This document shows, piece after piece, positions 9,147-16,603 of a stretch of DNA of 64,000 nucleotides. How positions within the stretch are numbered: the first letter of the stretch is position 1; each line of letters begins with the position of its first letter. Origin of the DNA: Actinomycetota bacterium (GTDB taxonomy: Bacteria > Actinomycetota > Acidimicrobiia > Acidimicrobiales > RAAP-2); contig JAJPJV010000052.1 in the NCBI GenBank assembly GCA_021324045.1, positions 1 to 64,000 on the forward strand, written 5' to 3'. The translations under genes and the position numbers were made by a program. The notes under the pieces were generated by a model. It was given only the letters and a program-made list of their open reading frames with translations, was not told the origin of the DNA and did not search any database.

Positions 9147-9764
9147 TCAAAGCGTGCCTTTCGTCGAGGGCAGCGTCGATCCTTCGCGCCGCACCGCATC
9201 GTGCAGTGCCCGTGCCACCGCCTTGAAGCAGGCCTCGACGACGTGGTGCGTGTTCTTGCCGGCGCGACGGGAGACGTGCAGCGTCAGCGCCCCACTGGTG
9301 ACGACTGCCCGCCAGAACTCCTCGGTGAGCTGCGGATCGAAGGGTGGCGATCCCAAGCCCGGGGTCTCGGGGGCAAAGGCGACGTCGAAGGCCAGGTACG
9401 GGCGACCCGACAGATCGAGGGCGACTTCGACCAGCGCCTCGTCGAGGGGGACCAGGCTCGAGGCGAAGCGCCGGATGCCCACCTTGTCCCCCAGGGCCTC
9501 GGCGAGGCACTGACCGAAGACGATGCCGACATCTTCTACCGTGTGGTGCGCGTCGACGTGAAGGTCCCCATGGGCGTGGACCGTGAGGTCGAAGCCGGCG
9601 TGGCGACCCAGCTGCTCGAGCATGTGGTCGAAGAACGGCAGCCCGCAGTGGGCTTCGGCGAGACCCGTCCCGTCGAGGTCGAGGTGCACTTCGACAGAGG
9701 TCTCCTTCGTCGTGCGCGTCCGACTGGCGCGCCGTGCGGCTCCCCCAGGGCGTCGATCGGTCAT
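9147..9764 (-). CDS. hisB: Imidazoleglycerol-phosphate dehydratase
   Basis: Dehydrates IGP to imidazole acetol phosphate, the sixth histidine step. The 205-residue product has the manganese-binding motifs FFDHMLEQL, DAHHTVEDVGI, RFASSLVPLDEA and NTHHVVEACFKA in the family order. There is no phosphatase domain, so histidinol phosphatase must be supplied by another gene. The ATG at 9764 follows AAGGA with about 10 bases of spacing; a longer frame upstream lacks similarity. It is flanked by hisC 31 bases upstream and hisH 44 bases downstream. Confidence 0.96.
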   Translation of the reverse strand: MTDRRPGGAARRASRTRTTKETSVEVHLDLDGTGLAEAHCGLPFFDHMLEQLGRHAGFDLTVHAHGDLHVDAHHTVEDVGIVFGQCLAEALGDKVGIRRFASSLVPLDEALVEVALDLSGRPYLAFDVAFAPETPGLGSPPFDPQLTEEFWRAVVTSGALTLHVSRRAGKNTHHVVEACFKAVARALHDAVRREGSTLPSTKGTL

Positions 9765-9795
9765 CGGCACGCGTCCTTCCTCGCATCCATTCGGT

Positions 9796-10893
9796 TCACC
9801 GCAAAGCGACCTCCAACGCGGCGAGGAAGCGATCGTTCTCCGCGGGCGTCCCGATCGACACCCGAAGGCACCCCTCGAGCCCAGGGCGCGTGGAGAAGTC
9901 ACGGATCAAGACGGAGTGCTCGAGCAACGCCTCCCACACCTTGCGTGCAGGACGTTCAAGGGGCCGGAACAGCACGAAGTTCGCGTCGGAGTGCCACGTT
10001 TGCACCGCCATCGTTGCGAGCGCCCCCGTCACGCGATCTCGCTCGGATGCGATGAGCGCCACGCGTGCCTCCATGTCCGCCCGATAGCGCAGCGCGAGCA
10101 CCCCTGCGGCTTGCGTGTAGGCCGACAGGTGATACGGGAGCGCAGCCTGCTCGCAGCCGGCGACCACCTCGGGATGGCCTACCAGGTACCCCAGGCGCGC
10201 GGCCGCCATTGACCAGGTCTTCGAGAAGGTGCGCACGACGACCAACGCTGCTTGGCCGTCGACCTCGGGGCCGCCGTCCCGGGCGTGCGTACCCCGCAGG
10301 GAGAGCGCGGAGACCGGCGCGAACTGGCCGTATGCCTCGTCAACCACGAGCAACCCCGGGACTTGACCGACGAGCACGCGCAGCAATGACGGGGGCTCGG
10401 CTCCACCGCTCGGATTGTTCGGGGAGCACAGGAACGTCAGGACCGGCTCCGCCTCGCCGACGACGGCAGTGGCATGGTCCGGGTCGATCCCGAAGTTGGC
10501 GTCTCGTCGCCCGCTCACGACCTCGGTGTGCGTCAGCCGACAGATGTGCGCGTGCAGCGCGTAAGTCGGTTCGAACACCACCGCGCGTTTGCCCGGACCA
10601 CCGAAGGCCAGCAGCAAGCACTGGAGGACCTCGTTCGACCCGTTCGCGCAGAAGATCTCCTCCGCGTCGATGCCGTGGAACTCAGCGAGCGCCTCGCGCA
10701 GGACTCGGGCGTGGCGGTCCGGATAGCGATTCGCCTCGACACGGGCGACCTCGCGTTCGAACGCCTCGCGCCATCCCTCGGGGGGAGGAAACGGCGACTC
10801 GTTCGTGTTGAGGCGGACCTCTGCAGACACCTGGGGGGAGTGGTACCCCTCCATGGCCTCGAAGTTGGAACGGACAGGGATCGCGGCGCTCAA
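9796..10893 (-). CDS. hisC: Histidinol-phosphate aminotransferase
   Basis: PLP-dependent class I/II aminotransferase that converts imidazole acetol phosphate and glutamate to histidinol phosphate. The 365-residue product has RLNTNESPFPPP, NGSNEVLQCLLLAF, LCSPNNPSGG, LVVDEAYGQFA and the PLP lysine in RTFSKTWSMAAARLGYL (about residue 225). The C-terminal Arg motif is FSTRPGLEGCLRVSIGTP. The start is a TTG at 10893 overlapping the hisD stop (TTGA); the next in-frame ATG, at about residue 14 (FEAMEGY), is an alternative, so the exact start is uncertain. Confidence 0.95.
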   Translation of the reverse strand: MSAAIPVRSNFEAMEGYHSPQVSAEVRLNTNESPFPPPEGWREAFEREVARVEANRYPDRHARVLREALAEFHGIDAEEIFCANGSNEVLQCLLLAFGGPGKRAVVFEPTYALHAHICRLTHTEVVSGRRDANFGIDPDHATAVVGEAEPVLTFLCSPNNPSGGAEPPSLLRVLVGQVPGLLVVDEAYGQFAPVSALSLRGTHARDGGPEVDGQAALVVVRTFSKTWSMAAARLGYLVGHPEVVAGCEQAALPYHLSAYTQAAGVLALRYRADMEARVALIASERDRVTGALATMAVQTWHSDANFVLFRPLERPARKVWEALLEHSVLIRDFSTRPGLEGCLRVSIGTPAENDRFLAALEVALR

Positions 10894-12182
10894 TCGTCAC
10901 CTCGCAGACGGCATCGGATCGACTCGGCGTGCGCCGGGAGACCCTCGGCCGAGGCGATCTCCACCACGTGGTCGCCGAGCACGCGCAGCGCCCGGCGATC
11001 GGCCTCGACCGCATGAATGTGGCGCCGGAAGTCTTCGACTCGAAGTGCCGACGCGTAGCGCGCGGAGCCCGCGGTGGGCAGGACGTGGTTCGTGCCCGCC
11101 AGATAGTCCCCCAGGCTCGCTGGTGACCATGGCCCCACGAAGACCGCCCCGGCGGCGCGTACGAGCGGAAGGAAGTCCCTGGCGTCGTCGAAGAGGAGCT
11201 CGAGATGCTCAGGAGCGATCGCATTGGCCAGCGCGATCGCCTCCTCGACTCCATCGACGACGCACGCATAGCCACCCGTCGAAAGCGTCGCCTCGAGTTC
11301 GGGGCGCCGGGGCGAGTCCTCCACGAGCTGGGCAACCCGCTCCTGCACCTCGTCGATGAGCTTCGGCTCCCAGCTGATGAGCCATGCCCGACCTCCGGGC
11401 CCGTGCTCCGCTTGCACGACGAGGTCGATCGCTGCCAGCTCAACCGGGGTCCTTGGGCCGGCCACGACGACGACCTCCGAGGGCCCCGCGTACGCCGCCG
11501 GCACGCCGACCCAGCCGCAGACCTGGCGCATTGCCTCAGCGACGTAGCGGTTCCCTGGGCCCGCCACCACGTCGACGCGGCGAACCGACTCGGTCCCAAA
11601 CGCCATCGCGGCGATCGCCTGGGCGCCCCCGATGGCAAAGACCTCCTCGACGCCTGCGATTGCCGCTGCGGCGAGCGTCGCATCGTCGACGGTGCCGTCG
11701 GGGCGCGGCGGCACGCACAGCACGACCTCTGCAACGCCTGCCACGCGTGCCGGCACGGCACACATTAGGACCGTCGACGGATAGCGTGCTCGCCCCCCGG
11801 GGACATAGCAGCCGGCTCGGTCCACGGGCCTCCACAGGTGCTGCACCCTGACTTCGCCGTCGAAGAAATCTGGCGGTGGCGATAGGGCATGCGAGTGGTA
11901 CGCGGTGATCCGTTCGTGGGCGACCTCCAGCGCTCGGCGAAGCCCCGGCGCGATGCGGTCGGGCGCGCCGCGAACCGTCGCCGGCGCCACCCGCAACTCA
12001 TTGAGGCGGGCCCCGTCGAAACGCTCCGTGAGGGTTCGCAGCGCGCCGTCCCCGCCGTCTCGGACCTGGCAGATGATCGATCGCACCTCGGCCTCCACGC
12101 CCTCGTCGCGCGTGGGCAGTTGAGGCAGGACCGCGTTGAATTGGTGGACCCGACCGCGCAGGTCGATGCGCTCGAGGAGCAT
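10890..12182 (-). CDS. hisD: Histidinol dehydrogenase
   Basis: Zinc enzyme that oxidises histidinol twice to histidine with NAD. The 430-residue product has VPGGRARYPSTVLMCAVPARVAG, split between nucleotide and substrate sites, then GPGNRYVAEAM, YAGPSEVVVVA, QAEHGPGG, APEHLELL and the C-terminal GTNHVLPTAGSARY. It is the first gene of the his-trp operon. The ATG at 12182 is preceded 9 bases upstream by a TAGCAT hexamer and no Shine-Dalgarno, so the leader is probably very short. I see no leader peptide rich in His codons and no T-box in the 217 bases upstream. Confidence 0.97.
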   Translation of the reverse strand: MLLERIDLRGRVHQFNAVLPQLPTRDEGVEAEVRSIICQVRDGGDGALRTLTERFDGARLNELRVAPATVRGAPDRIAPGLRRALEVAHERITAYHSHALSPPPDFFDGEVRVQHLWRPVDRAGCYVPGGRARYPSTVLMCAVPARVAGVAEVVLCVPPRPDGTVDDATLAAAAIAGVEEVFAIGGAQAIAAMAFGTESVRRVDVVAGPGNRYVAEAMRQVCGWVGVPAAYAGPSEVVVVAGPRTPVELAAIDLVVQAEHGPGGRAWLISWEPKLIDEVQERVAQLVEDSPRRPELEATLSTGGYACVVDGVEEAIALANAIAPEHLELLFDDARDFLPLVRAAGAVFVGPWSPASLGDYLAGTNHVLPTAGSARYASALRVEDFRRHIHAVEADRRALRVLGDHVVEIASAEGLPAHAESIRCRLRGDD

Positions 12183-12191
12183 GGTTCTTCG

Positions 12192-12197
12192 ATGCTA
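12192..12197 (-). promoter_or_regulatory. Possible -10 hexamer of the his-trp operon
   Basis: TAGCAT on the minus strand, ending 9 bases before the hisD ATG. It fits the TAnnnT pattern seen before several other first genes in the window but is spaced wider than most. There is no convincing -35 at 17 bases. If used, transcription would begin within about three bases of the start codon. Confidence 0.35.
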
Positions 12198-12399
12198 GCT
12201 GGGGAGATTCCGAGCACCGGGCGCCGTCGTCGGCCCCGGCACCCCGAGGGCTCGGCCGGTCCCCGGTGTGGCCCGGCCAGCGCCGAGACCTGCTCGACAC
12301 CGCCCCCGCCCCCCCCGGCGTGCCGGACGCTGCCCTCGGCCAAGCGCTCCTGGCTGTGCGGCGATCCACGCGACGCCGCCTGCGCGTCATGATCATGGG

Positions 12400-12591
12400 A
12401 TGGTCCCGACTGCCGAGCTGTCATCGCTTGCCTCCACGCTCGAAGAGCTCACCGCTCGCATCTCCGCGCTCGCCGACGGCGCGCAGTCGGCGGCCCAGGA
12501 CGACGTCGCCACGGAGCTCTTCGGGCTCGAGCGCACCCTCACCGGAGCGCTCCGACGGCTCCGCCGGCTTGCGGACAGCACCCGGCGGTGA
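12400..12591 (+). CDS. Small hypothetical protein, 63 residues, coiled-coil-like
   Basis: Divergent from hisD. The product is highly helical and amphipathic, with leucines at heptad-like spacing (LASTLEELTARISALAD, then LFGLERTLTGALRRLRRLAD), and has no membrane segment or metal motif. The ATG at 12400 is preceded by CATGAT with a 6-base gap and no Shine-Dalgarno, the leaderless arrangement repeated elsewhere in the window. I do not know the function. Small helical proteins of this kind occur in actinomycete genomes next to unrelated genes. The longer open frame upstream (from 12268) is Pro/Arg rich and unlikely to be translated. Confidence 0.6.
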   Translation: MVPTAELSSLASTLEELTARISALADGAQSAAQDDVATELFGLERTLTGALRRLRRLADSTRR

Positions 12592-12692
12592 CGGCCACCC
12601 GCTCGGCTCCTCGCCGCGCCCCACCCCCATCCGTCCTCCTCAGGCGCCCTGTCGGCCCGTGCGCGCCCATGCAACGCCGGCGGACCATCGGC

Positions 12693-13088
12693 TCACACCG
12701 CGTACAGCACCAGCCGGTGCCCCAGCAGGCGCGCTGCTGCAGTCAGCGCATTCTGCCGGGATGCCACGACCGCGCAGTTCCGCTGGACGGCGATGTCCGC
12801 CAGCGCCGCGGCGAGCAGATCGGTCGAGGCGATCTTTGCGGCCAGCTCGCCGGCATGCCGAGCGGCATGCAGGTCGAGGGGCGCGACCTCTGAGCCCTCC
12901 AGCAGGTGGGCCAGGCGGTCACCCCGTGCTTCGGTCCGAAAGCCCTCGGCGACCGCCATGGCGGGCACCACGGGCACGATGCCGTTCATGAGCGCGGCTC
13001 GATGCAATGCCCACATCATCCGCTCCCCGCGGGCTGCCGCCCGCAGCGCCCCTGTTCCGTAGAGGAGCCCGGTGCGCGTCGTCGCCAT
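12693..13088 (-). CDS. PIN-domain toxin-like protein with degenerate active site
   Basis: A 131-residue PIN-fold protein in the toxin position of a VapBC-type pair. The layout matches actinomycete PIN toxins: strand 1 LLYGTGALRAAARG, then FWALHRA-like MWALHRAALMNGIVPVVPAMAVAEGFR, then ASTDLLAAALADIAV, then AVVASRQNAL. PIN nucleases normally carry an Asp in strand 1 (YDTGAL) and an acidic residue after the third strand (TSDPxDL). Here these are Gly (YGTGAL) and Arg (ASRQNAL), while the Glu of VAE and the Asp of STD remain. Nuclease activity is therefore doubtful. The ATG at 13088 directly follows the antitoxin stop with no gap. It may be an evolved non-toxic regulator or a decaying toxin. Confidence 0.75.
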   Translation of the reverse strand: MATTRTGLLYGTGALRAAARGERMMWALHRAALMNGIVPVVPAMAVAEGFRTEARGDRLAHLLEGSEVAPLDLHAARHAGELAAKIASTDLLAAALADIAVQRNCAVVASRQNALTAAARLLGHRLVLYAV

Positions 13089-13391
13089 TCAGCGTCTGCG
13101 CACCCGCGAGGCGACCCCAGAGACCCCGACGCGTGACGCCACCCCCGACACACCGGACAACAGCCGCGCCAGGAGGGCCTCGCCAGCGGCGATCTCCTCA
13201 GCGGTGAGATCGCCGGCCTCGGCCTCCCATGCAGCGACGCCGCGCAAGCCCTGACGGATCCGCAGCTGCCGCTCCGCGGCAGTCGTCAGCCACGCACTGA
13301 AGGACACGCCGTCCTCGGCGGCCGCAGCCTCGACCGCCCGGGCGACCTCGTCGCTCAACGACACCGACCGCTTCGTCACCATGTCCGTCAT
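13089..13391 (-). CDS. Ribbon-helix-helix antitoxin-like protein
   Basis: A 100-residue protein of the actinomycete RHH antitoxin type. The beta strand TKRSVSLSDEVARAVEAAA is followed by the second helix DGVSFSAWLTTAAERQL, then a toxin-binding region GLRGVAAWEAEAGDLTAEEIAAGEALLARLL. The last 20 residues contain a diverged tandem repeat of GVSGVASRV. The ATG at 13391 abuts a 21-base palindrome that probably serves as the operator. The long open frame further upstream is antisense or out of frame to nth and is not translated as one protein. It is 16 bases downstream of nth on the same strand, and so could also be reached by read-through. Confidence 0.8.
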   Translation of the reverse strand: MTDMVTKRSVSLSDEVARAVEAAAAEDGVSFSAWLTTAAERQLRIRQGLRGVAAWEAEAGDLTAEEIAAGEALLARLLSGVSGVASRVGVSGVASRVRRR

Positions 13392-13412
13392 GGTAGCACC
13401 AAGAGTGCTACC
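13392..13412 (-). promoter_or_regulatory. Perfect inverted repeat abutting the antitoxin start (putative operator)
   Basis: GGTAGCAC, five bases, GTGCTACC: two perfect 8-base arms. The element ends at the base before the antitoxin ATG and covers the nth stop codon at 13408-13410. RHH antitoxins bind such palindromes to autoregulate, so this is the expected operator. Its position would block initiation and occupy any ribosome-binding space, so a conventional leader is excluded. Confidence 0.75.
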
Positions 13413-14310
13413 CCTTCGAGGCGTCTTCGAGGGAGCTGGCCTCGATGCCGTCACCGTCGCCAGGAGCGATCGTTGGCCTCTGCCGCCGCGCCGACCCAGA
13501 AGAAGACTGTGTGGAACCAGCAGGCCCCGACGCGCGCCCCGAGCGCCTCCGAGCGCCCGCGGCCACGGCACCGATCGTGAAGGCCGAAGGACAGAAATCG
13601 GCCAGGACGCACCGATCGCATCGCGGGGCACGTGCCGTGCAGACGCGGCGGCCGTGCAGGATCAGCCGGAGGCTCAGCGCGCCCCATTCCGGGGGAGGCA
13701 CCAGGCGGTTGACGTCGGCCTCGACGCGATCGGGGTCGGTGGCCTCGGTCAGGCCGAGGCGTCGGCACAGCCGCCCGACATGGGTGTCGACGGCAAAGCC
13801 GGGCAGGCCGAAGGCGACCGAGCGCACGACATTGGCTGTCTTGCGCCCGACGCCGGGGATCGTCACGAGGTCTTCCATGGCGCTGGGGACCTCGCCGTCG
13901 AAGCGCTCGAACAGCGCCCGCGCCATCCCGACCAAGCTCCGCGCCTTTGCTCGGAAGAACCCAGTGGAGCGGATGATCTCCTCGACGGCACCGAGCTCGG
14001 CGGCAGCGAGGCTCTTGGCGTCGGGGTAGGCGGCGAACAACCTGGGCGTGACCATGTTCACCCGCACATCGGTGGTCTGCGCCGAGAGGATGGTCGCCAC
14101 CAGCAGCTGAAACGGGTTCTCGAAGCGCAGCTCGCAGAGCTCGGCGGCGGTCCCGGGGTATTCGGCGGCGAGCCGCTCGACCGTTGCGCGCGCACGACCC
14201 TTGGGTGAGCGTGGCACGCCCTTCCGCCCCGTGCGCTCGGGCGCCGGCGCCGCCTCAGCACCCCGAGGGCCAGGGGGAGACATCGTTGCGGCAGGGGGAT
14301 CCGGCACCAC
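13408..14310 (-). CDS. nth: Endonuclease III (DNA glycosylase/AP lyase)
   Basis: Base-excision repair enzyme that removes oxidised pyrimidines. The helix-hairpin-helix LVTIPGVGRKTANVV holds the catalytic Lys, and the catalytic Asp is in FAVDTHVGRL. The 4Fe-4S ligands are Cys-x6-Cys-x2-Cys-x5-Cys in CTARAPRCDRCVLADFC. With the GTG at 14310 the product is 300 residues, against about 210-250 in the family, due to about 30 extra residues in front and a Ser/Gly/Arg-rich tail of about 60 after the cluster. The GTG is 5 bases from a TAGCCT hexamer, favouring this start; an ATG at 14283 is the alternative. It is divergent from mshD. Confidence 0.93.
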   Translation of the reverse strand: MVPDPPAATMSPPGPRGAEAAPAPERTGRKGVPRSPKGRARATVERLAAEYPGTAAELCELRFENPFQLLVATILSAQTTDVRVNMVTPRLFAAYPDAKSLAAAELGAVEEIIRSTGFFRAKARSLVGMARALFERFDGEVPSAMEDLVTIPGVGRKTANVVRSVAFGLPGFAVDTHVGRLCRRLGLTEATDPDRVEADVNRLVPPPEWGALSLRLILHGRRVCTARAPRCDRCVLADFCPSAFTIGAVAAGARRRSGRASGPAGSTQSSSGSARRQRPTIAPGDGDGIEASSLEDASKG

Positions 14311-14315
14311 CCGAA

Positions 14316-14321
14316 AGGCTA
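14316..14321 (-). promoter_or_regulatory. -10 hexamer of nth (leaderless)
   Basis: TAGCCT on the minus strand, five bases before the GTG GTG at 14310. It shares this short interval with the mshD promoter on the other strand, so the two divergent promoters interlock. Confidence 0.5.
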
Positions 14322-14352
14322 TTGCGATGGGCGAGGCGGAACCGGCTACCCT
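14322..14352 (+). promoter_or_regulatory. Promoter of mshD
   Basis: TTGCGA at 14322-14327 and TACCCT at 14347-14352 with a 19-base spacer, eight bases before the GTG start at 14361. The -10 fits the window-wide TAnnnT pattern. The spacer is slightly long. Confidence 0.45.
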
Positions 14353-14360
14353 GCGGAGAC

Positions 14361-15407
14361 GTGCCCACCGAGCCGCCAGCGCGAGCGGTCCGGCAAACCC
14401 CCGAGGCTTCCATCGCCGTCACCGAAGAACTGACCGGGGCCCAACGCTCCGCCGTCTACGAGCTGCTCGACGCCGCTCGCCACTTCGATGATCACGAGGC
14501 ACTCGGCGAGCCCAAGCGGATCGACCTGCGCAGCGAAAGTGCCTCCTTCGTCGCATTGCTCGCCTACCGAAACGGCACGCTCGCTGCGTACGGCCACATC
14601 CACCAACAGCGCACCGACCAACGGCACGTTCACCACGGCACCGACGCGAGTGGTCGCGATGCTGGCTTGCTCGACCAGCCCGGACCGCGCGACGAAGCGT
14701 CACGGGAGTTCGCAATCGAGATCGCGCTCCACCCCGACGAACGTGTGCAGGGGCACGAATGGCGAAGGCGCCTCCTGGCCGCCGCGGTCGAGGAGATCGC
14801 CCGCCGCGGGGGTGGGATCGCACGCTACTGGTGTGCGCGCGCAACTCCCGACGACGACGCGGACGCCGGACAGCTCGGCTTTGTACGCGAGCGTGACCTG
14901 ATCCAGATGCGCGTGGCACTGCCGATTCCCTCCGAGATCGCCCGAGCGCATGCCCGCGTCGCGGTCCGGCCCTTCAAGCCCGGAACGGACGAGGCCGAGT
15001 GGCTCGAGGTGAACAACCGCGCCTTCGCGACCCATCCCGAACAAGGCCGCTGGGACCTCGCGACGTTGCTCGCGCACGAACGCGAGCCGTGGTTCGACCC
15101 CAACGGCTTCCTCGTGCACGAAGAAGGGGGCCGGATCGCCGGATCGTGCTGGACCAAGGTGCACAACGACCATTCCCCCCCCCTGGGCGAGATCTACGTG
15201 ATCTCCGTCGATCCGTCGCACCAGGGGCGTGGGCTCGGCCGCGCGCTCACCATCGCCGGCTTCGAATGGTTGGCCGCTGCCGGCATCCGCCACGGGATGC
15301 TCTACGTCGATGCCGCCAATGAACCAGCCTTGTCGCTGTACACCGAGATCGGCATGGTTGCCGACCACCGCGATCGTTGTTACCGGCGCGCGGTCAGTGC
15401 ACGTTGA
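14361..15407 (+). CDS. mshD: Mycothiol synthase (acetyl-CoA:Cys-GlcN-Ins acetyltransferase)
   Basis: Last step of mycothiol synthesis: acetylation of cysteinyl-glucosaminyl-inositol. The product is 348 residues with two GNAT domains. The second is the active one, with the family's VNNRAFATHPEQGRWDLATL and EPWFDPNGFL, the acetyl-CoA loop SVDPSHQGRGLGRALT and the closing LYVDAANEPALSLYTEIG. The N-terminal GNAT half is diverged, as is usual for MshD. The GTG at 14361 has GGAG 3-6 bases before it; upstream residues in the open frame are not conserved. Together with mshC at 59602 it shows that the organism makes mycothiol. Its last 14 bases overlap the VIT gene on the other strand. Confidence 0.92.
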   Translation: MPTEPPARAVRQTPEASIAVTEELTGAQRSAVYELLDAARHFDDHEALGEPKRIDLRSESASFVALLAYRNGTLAAYGHIHQQRTDQRHVHHGTDASGRDAGLLDQPGPRDEASREFAIEIALHPDERVQGHEWRRRLLAAAVEEIARRGGGIARYWCARATPDDDADAGQLGFVRERDLIQMRVALPIPSEIARAHARVAVRPFKPGTDEAEWLEVNNRAFATHPEQGRWDLATLLAHEREPWFDPNGFLVHEEGGRIAGSCWTKVHNDHSPPLGEIYVISVDPSHQGRGLGRALTIAGFEWLAAAGIRHGMLYVDAANEPALSLYTEIGMVADHRDRCYRRAVSAR

Positions 15408-16125
15408 CCCCGATCGCGCGCCCGACCCCGAAGGTCACGCCAGCAGCGAGCACCGAGATCAGCAGCTGGCGTAACGCAGCCCGCAGCCAGGACCGCTGTG
15501 CGAGGAGGCCAACCAGCGCTCCGAGACCGAGGGCCGCCAGCACGCCGATCACGATCGAGGCGACGATCGCTGGCGTCCCCGAAGCGAACAGCCATGGCAA
15601 CAGCGGGAGCAACGCTCCGAAGCCGAAAGTCGCGAACGACGAGCCAGCGGCCTGCAACGGAGCCCCCAGGCTGGCAGGACTGATCCCGAGCTCCTCCCGG
15701 GCGTGGGTCGCCAACGCGAGGTCCGGGTCCGCCATGAGCTTCGCGGCAATGTTCTCGGCGACCTCGGCTTCGATGCCCCGCTGCTGATAGATCGCCCGGA
15801 GCTCCGCCCGCTCTTCTTCGGGGCTCCGGCGCAGTGCCTCGCGCTCGACCTCGAGTTCGCGTTCGAGCAACTCGCGCTGAGCGGCCATCGAAATGTACTC
15901 GCCCGCCGCCATCGAGAAGGCGCCGGCGACCAAACCGGCGATCCCGGCGAGCCGAACGAAGGTCCCACTCGGATGCGCCCCTGCAACCCCGAGGATCAAC
16001 GACACGTTCGTCACGAGCCCGTCGCTGGCTCCGAACACCGCTGCTCTCGCCCCACCACGCTGGATCTCTCGGTGGTGCTCGGCTCCCGCACGGTACTCGG
16101 TGAGTTTCCATGGACGGCGCAGCAC
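15394..16125 (-). CDS. VIT/CCC1-family membrane transporter
   Basis: A 243-residue member of the vacuolar iron transporter (CCC1) family. It has the N-terminal amphipathic HHREIQRGGARAAVFGASDG leading into TM1 (GLVTNVSLILGVAGA) and TM2 (GIAGLVAGAFSMAAGEYISM), then a cytoplasmic Glu-rich helical domain (ERELEVEREALRRSPEEE), where plant homologues bind iron. TM3-TM5 occupy the C-terminal third. Substrates in the family are Fe2+ or Mn2+, exported from the cytoplasm. The GTG start at 16125 is preceded by TACGCT with a 6-base gap. A role in metal detoxification is likely but the substrate is not shown. Confidence 0.88.
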   Translation of the reverse strand: MLRRPWKLTEYRAGAEHHREIQRGGARAAVFGASDGLVTNVSLILGVAGAHPSGTFVRLAGIAGLVAGAFSMAAGEYISMAAQRELLERELEVEREALRRSPEEERAELRAIYQQRGIEAEVAENIAAKLMADPDLALATHAREELGISPASLGAPLQAAGSSFATFGFGALLPLLPWLFASGTPAIVASIVIGVLAALGLGALVGLLAQRSWLRAALRQLLISVLAAGVTFGVGRAIGVNVH

Positions 16126-16131
16126 GAACCG

Positions 16132-16137
16132 AGCGTA
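16132..16137 (-). promoter_or_regulatory. -10 hexamer of the VIT-family gene (leaderless)
   Basis: TACGCT on the minus strand followed by exactly six bases and the GTG start at 16125. There is no Shine-Dalgarno room, so the transcript should begin at or next to the start codon. Confidence 0.6.
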
Positions 16138-16235
16138 GGCGACGAGCCCGAAGGAGGCGACCGGGCGCGCGGCCAGTGGGTGCAGGGCAACGGGCGACCT
16201 GCGCCCGGCCGCTCGGTGCTGGCAGAATCGCCATC

Positions 16236-16586
16236 GTGGCCCGTAAATGGTTCGATCCCTCCCAGCCCCAGACCCTCCAAGCGGCGGTGGTGCTGTGCTA
16301 CCTCGATGCCGCCCTGGGCATCCTCTACCTCCTCGCGCTGGGCACAGCGTTGCCCGTGATCCTCATCGCCGCCGCGATCGGGGCGAATGGCATCGCCAAC
16401 GACCGAAAATGGGGGTATTGGCTCGCGGTCGTCTCGTCGTGCATCTATTTGCTCGCCCAGGTCGTCGCGTTCGTCACCTTCGCTCGGGGTTTGGGACCCC
16501 TGCTGAACGTGGCGTTCGCGGCCGTGCTCGTCGTCTTGCTCCTCCATCCCCTGAGCCGCCAGTACCAAAGGATCTGGTTCCGCTGA
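16236..16586 (+). CDS. Small integral membrane protein of unknown function
   Basis: A 116-residue protein starting MARKWFDPSQPQTLQ, with three predicted membrane helices: VVLCYLDAALGILYLLALG, then LPVILIAAAIGANGIA plus WLAVVSSCIYLLAQVVAFV, and finally LLNVAFAAVLVVLLLH. The C-terminus is short and basic. The GTG at 16236 is preceded by CAGAAT with a 7-base gap. It lies just upstream of menG in the same direction and may be co-transcribed with it. I do not recognise a family; the conserved-looking start and strong hydrophobic pattern support a real gene. Confidence 0.75.
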   Translation: MARKWFDPSQPQTLQAAVVLCYLDAALGILYLLALGTALPVILIAAAIGANGIANDRKWGYWLAVVSSCIYLLAQVVAFVTFARGLGPLLNVAFAAVLVVLLLHPLSRQYQRIWFR

Positions 16587-16603
16587 GGGTCCCGACAGCT
16601 CCG

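Noticed and set aside
12183-12399. Histidine attenuator or T-box before hisD
   Set aside because: No short frame with a run of His codons, no T-box consensus and no terminator with a U-tract is visible. The likely start site is within a few bases of hisD.
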